This document shows, piece by piece, positions 5,814 through 7,924 of a DNA stretch of 7,924 nt (position 1 is its first letter; every line of letters starts with the position of its first letter). Source of the stretch: Actinomycetes bacterium (GTDB lineage: Bacteria > Actinomycetota > Actinomycetes > Actinomycetales > Dermabacteraceae); contig JAEWEZ010000148.1 in assembly GCA_023389045.1 (NCBI GenBank), positions 1 to 7,924 of the forward strand. The letters run 5' to 3'. The translations under genes and the position numbers were made by a program. The notes below the pieces were generated by a model. It saw only the letters and a program-made list of their open reading frames with translations, made no database searches and was not told the origin of the DNA.

Positions 5814-6932
5814 TCAGGCCGGCCGCTGCACGGGCTCGAGAAACGGACGGTCACGGCGACGGTCGCGGCCTTTGATATTGCCGCGCCGGTGCGCGAGCAC
5901 CAGCATCACCACACCCGCGGCAAGCCCCACCACCAAGGTGATCATCGACCCCTCGATGCCCATGGCTCCACCGGTCAGCCAGTCCGGGCCATGAGTGGTC
6001 GCCTCCAACAGGCCGTTCTGGGCACCCGTGCCCGAGACCGAGAAGGAAAACACCCCGGACTGCACCGCATTCCACGCCACGTGAATCCCGATCACGAGCC
6101 AGAGCCGGCGAGTCAGCAGGTACGCGGCGCCAAGCAAAATCCCGGCCTCGACCACGAGAACGAAAGCATTGAACAACCCGGCCCCTGCATTGCTGGTGTG
6201 CACAAGCCCAAACAGCACCGAGGTAATGGCCAGGGCCGCCCACGAGCCGAGCCAGCCATCGATCAGCCGCAGCAGGATGCCACGGAAGAACACCTCTTCA
6301 ACCACTCCGGCGAAGATGCCGATGGCCAGTGGCATGAGCAGCTGAGGGTTGGGGTCGAAACCGCTCACACGGTATGCGCCGACAATCGCTAGCCCGGCGG
6401 TGGCCACCGCGATCAGGGCAGCACCGATGCCAAGACCGGCAGCGAATTCACCGATAGCACCGCGAAGCCCCAGGTCTTGCCATCGTTTGCCGCTGACAAG
6501 CCCAATAATCAGCACGTGACCCGCGATAGCGGCGATGGCCGCGAGACATGCCGCAATGAGGAACGGGACCGGTTCAAAATCGCTGACACTCGTGACCGCT
6601 TTGGTGGGCAGCTCGCCCGTGAAAACGACGGCCAGGATCAGCGCGATGATCACGGTTGCCGTTTCGACGAGCACGAAGAAGACGCCACCGAGGATCAGCT
6701 GCAGCCATGTCAGCCGCCCGTTCCGGCCGGGGGCGCGGCGTGGTTTCTGTGCCACTGCGGGTGCTGGCGCCGGGGCCGGCGCCGGTGCGACCACAGGCCC
6801 GCCACCAGCGGGGTGCACTGGCGGCGTCGGAGGCTGGGCTGCCTGTGCAGAGTACGAGGACGGCGCTGCGTGCGCAGGACGGATCGGCTCGCCTTCGGAG
6901 TGGTCAACGGGCCGCTGGGGAGGCTGAGACAT
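5814..6932 (-). CDS. CPBP family intramembrane metalloprotease
   Basis: 372-residue membrane protein of the CPBP (CAAX protease and bacteriocin-processing, Abi/PF02517) family. Members cleave peptides within or next to the membrane, and roles include prenyl-protein processing and bacteriocin maturation or immunity. Catalytic motifs are complete: EEVFFRG with Glu212, Glu213 and Arg217, FGLVH with His245, and HVAWN with His284 and Asn288. Residues 1-74 form a hydrophilic Pro/Ala-rich tail including an AP-dipeptide run (about 49-58) and a basic patch (64-73). Hydrophobic segments lie near 75-104, 123-146, 162-187, 198-216, 229-246, 252-273, 277-297 and 328-347. A basic tail ends the protein (349-362). 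The ATG at 6932 has no close ribosome site but has TAGGAT six bases upstream, suggesting a leaderless message. An ATG at 6940 is in another frame. The gene stands alone, bracketed by the two palindromic repeats. Its substrate is unknown. Confidence 0.92.
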   Translation of the reverse strand: MSQPPQRPVDHSEGEPIRPAHAAPSSYSAQAAQPPTPPVHPAGGGPVVAPAPAPAPAPAVAQKPRRAPGRNGRLTWLQLILGGVFFVLVETATVIIALILAVVFTGELPTKAVTSVSDFEPVPFLIAACLAAIAAIAGHVLIIGLVSGKRWQDLGLRGAIGEFAAGLGIGAALIAVATAGLAIVGAYRVSGFDPNPQLLMPLAIGIFAGVVEEVFFRGILLRLIDGWLGSWAALAITSVLFGLVHTSNAGAGLFNAFVLVVEAGILLGAAYLLTRRLWLVIGIHVAWNAVQSGVFSFSVSGTGAQNGLLEATTHGPDWLTGGAMGIEGSMITLVVGLAAGVVMLVLAHRRGNIKGRDRRRDRPFLEPVQRPA

Positions 6933-6938
6933 GCCGCC

Positions 6939-6944
6939 ATCCTA
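6939..6944 (-). promoter_or_regulatory. Candidate -10 box of the CPBP gene, leaderless geometry
   Basis: On the minus strand TAGGAT ends six bases before the ATG at 6932. This matches TAnnnT and is the same distance as the box before the gene at 4151. The AGGA within it could alternatively be a weak ribosome site about nine bases away. No clear -35 is seen. Confidence 0.4.
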
Positions 6945-7040
6945 GGGATCGGCCTGACGCGCGGCTACCCTCACCAGGCGCTTGGCTCACCGCGGCGCGG
7001 CGTGGCCACCAGCCACCTGCCCATACCGGCGCCACCCGAG

Positions 7041-7114
7041 ACAAAACGGGACTCCAGCGGTCAGCAACGCGCATATTGCACAGCTAAGACCGCGTGCGTC
7101 CCCTTTTCTCACAG
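7041..7114. repeat. Palindromic repeat copy B (74 bp), candidate bidirectional terminator
   Basis: It lies downstream of the GNAT gene and upstream of the CPBP gene (both minus). Outer arms AAAACGGGAC (7043-7052) and GTCCCCTTTT (7098-7107) pair at 9 of 10 positions. Inner arms GCGGTC (7057-7062) and GACCGC (7088-7093) pair perfectly. The centre GCATATTGCACAGCT is close to that of copy A. On the minus strand it ends CCCGTTTTGTCT, a good fit for the terminator of the GNAT gene. On the plus strand it ends CCCCTTTTCTC. The remaining bases of the 256-base gap (6933-7188) hold no other feature I can support except the CPBP promoter. Confidence 0.75.
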
Positions 7115-7188
7115 CCCTGCGCCACCCCCCGTGCAGCCAGGCGGAAACAGCCCACACGCCGGCCCCCGCACCCCAGCACGGCCCTACC

Positions 7189-7924
7189 TCACACCTCCAG
7201 CTGCCCCTGGAAACCGACCGTCCGAAACACGGGCACGAAACCGAAACGCTCGTTGATCGCCACCATGTGCGGGTTGACGTGCGAGTTGTTCGTGCCCACC
7301 ACCTCAAGCTCGGGCAAGGCCGCACATGCCGCCCGCTGATTGGCGAGTTTCATCGCCGCAGCCAAACGGTGCCCGCGGTGCTCAGGCATCACCAGTGTGT
7401 TTCCTTGGAAAGCGAATCGCGTGCGCGGGGATTCCTTGATGAAGAGCTCAGTGTTCCCAGCAAGCGTTCCATCCGGCGCCACGGCAACGGTGACCATCAC
7501 CCGTTCGCCACTACGCCGGTGTTCCTCTTCTCGTTCGCGCACCCGCGCCGCGTCAAACTGCGGCCGCTCGTACTCCATATCTTCGAGAGGGTCATCAAGT
7601 TCGAGTTGGTACAGCAGCTTCGCGTACTGCTCCAGGTATTCCTCCGGCACCGTGCTGTCCCAGCTCAGTAGGCGATAGTCCCCAATCTTTTCGGCGATAT
7701 CGGCCTCGATCTCAGCCACGACGGCATCCGGCATCGGGAGCCTGAGTTTGCGGGAAATGCCCATGGCGGTGCACCGCAGGTTCAGCTTTTGCGCCCCGAG
7801 CGGCATCTGAGTGGGGTCCTTCGGGTCAGCATCCATCGGCAAACCGGCCCAGTACGTCACGAGCGGCCGACCGGCCTCGCGCACCAAAGGAATGACCGCT
7901 TTATCGACGAGCGCCTCCTCAACC
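7189..7924 (-). CDS. GNAT family N-acetyltransferase, C-terminal part (cut by window edge)
   Basis: The frame is open from the stop at 7189 to the right edge. The 244 complete codons seen are only the C-terminal part, and a TTG at 7887 reads as an internal Leu. GNAT enzymes transfer acetyl from acetyl-CoA to an amine. The acetyl-CoA signature is in FQGNTLVMPEHRGHRLAAAM, where RGHRLA is the pyrophosphate-binding Q/RxxGxG/A-type loop. The closing strand-helix region with TNNSHVNPHMVAINERFGF is typical of actinobacterial two-domain GNATs of the mycothiol-synthase-like group, whose N-terminal domain would lie outside. The substrate is unknown, and assignment as mycothiol synthase itself is not supported. 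A charged helical stretch (EREEEHRRSGER) precedes the catalytic domain strands. The palindromic repeat at 7041-7114 probably ends its transcript. Confidence 0.88.
   Translation of the reverse strand, partial: VEEALVDKAVIPLVREAGRPLVTYWAGLPMDADPKDPTQMPLGAQKLNLRCTAMGISRKLRLPMPDAVVAEIEADIAEKIGDYRLLSWDSTVPEEYLEQYAKLLYQLELDDPLEDMEYERPQFDAARVREREEEHRRSGERVMVTVAVAPDGTLAGNTELFIKESPRTRFAFQGNTLVMPEHRGHRLAAAMKLANQRAACAALPELEVVGTNNSHVNPHMVAINERFGFVPVFRTVGFQGQLEV

Noticed and set aside
5805..6392. Plus-strand open frame opposite the CPBP gene
   Set aside because: It is antisense to complete CPBP catalytic motifs, and its translation is rich in His, Gln, Pro and Arg without a fold pattern.
5676..7114. Composite transposon or insertion sequence bounded by the two palindromic repeats
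   Set aside because: The repeats lie in the same orientation as one another, carry no transposase between them, and show no target-site duplication that I could find.
6982..7671. Plus-strand open frame opposite the GNAT gene and across the 7041 palindrome
   Set aside because: It runs through the palindromic repeat and antisense to the acetyltransferase, with no start signal or recognisable domain.
7189..7887. TTG at 7887 as a start for the acetyltransferase
   Set aside because: The frame stays open through 7923 with plausible protein sequence, and the family normally has a further N-terminal domain. The gene is cut by the window edge instead.

Overview
The window is high-GC and strongly biased toward G/C in third codon positions. 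Lipoprotein, CPBP, HTTM and two-domain-type GNAT families of this flavour point to an actinobacterium (Actinomycetota, probably Micrococcales or Actinomycetales). Genus cannot be fixed from the sequence alone. Six protein genes are supported, one of them cut by the right edge. No rRNA, tRNA, CRISPR array, transposase or phage gene is visible.

Layout, left to right: (1) 35-1324, minus strand: a sugar ABC-transporter binding lipoprotein. Its permeases would be expected beyond the left edge. (2) 1325-1809: a divergent intergenic region with two leader hairpins, a G-rich tract with quadruplex potential and a degenerate ~35-bp tandem repeat. (3) 1810-3870, plus strand: an OPT-family oligopeptide/metal-chelate transporter. 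(4) 3871-4150: a 20-bp tandem repeat followed by a 13-bp-stem hairpin terminator. (5) 4151-5538, plus strand: a two-gene ATGA-overlapping operon. It encodes a small single-span membrane-anchored protein and an HTTM (vitamin-K-carboxylase-like) multispan membrane protein. (6) 5814-6932, minus strand: a CPBP-family intramembrane protease with a long Pro/Ala-rich cytoplasmic tail. (7) 7189 to the edge, minus strand: the C-terminal part of a GNAT acetyltransferase.

The genes are not one pathway. Two are nutrient importers (sugar, peptide or chelate) transcribed divergently. The HTTM pair looks like a dedicated two-protein membrane unit of unknown substrate. The CPBP protease and the acetyltransferase are single genes.

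The most interesting non-coding signal is a 73/74-bp imperfect palindrome present twice (5676-5748 and 7041-7114), on either side of the CPBP gene. The copies are about three quarters identical, and one internal stem pair changes from C-G to T-A, so pairing is preserved. Their A-rich/T-rich outer arms make them plausible bidirectional terminators and probable members of a dispersed genomic repeat family.
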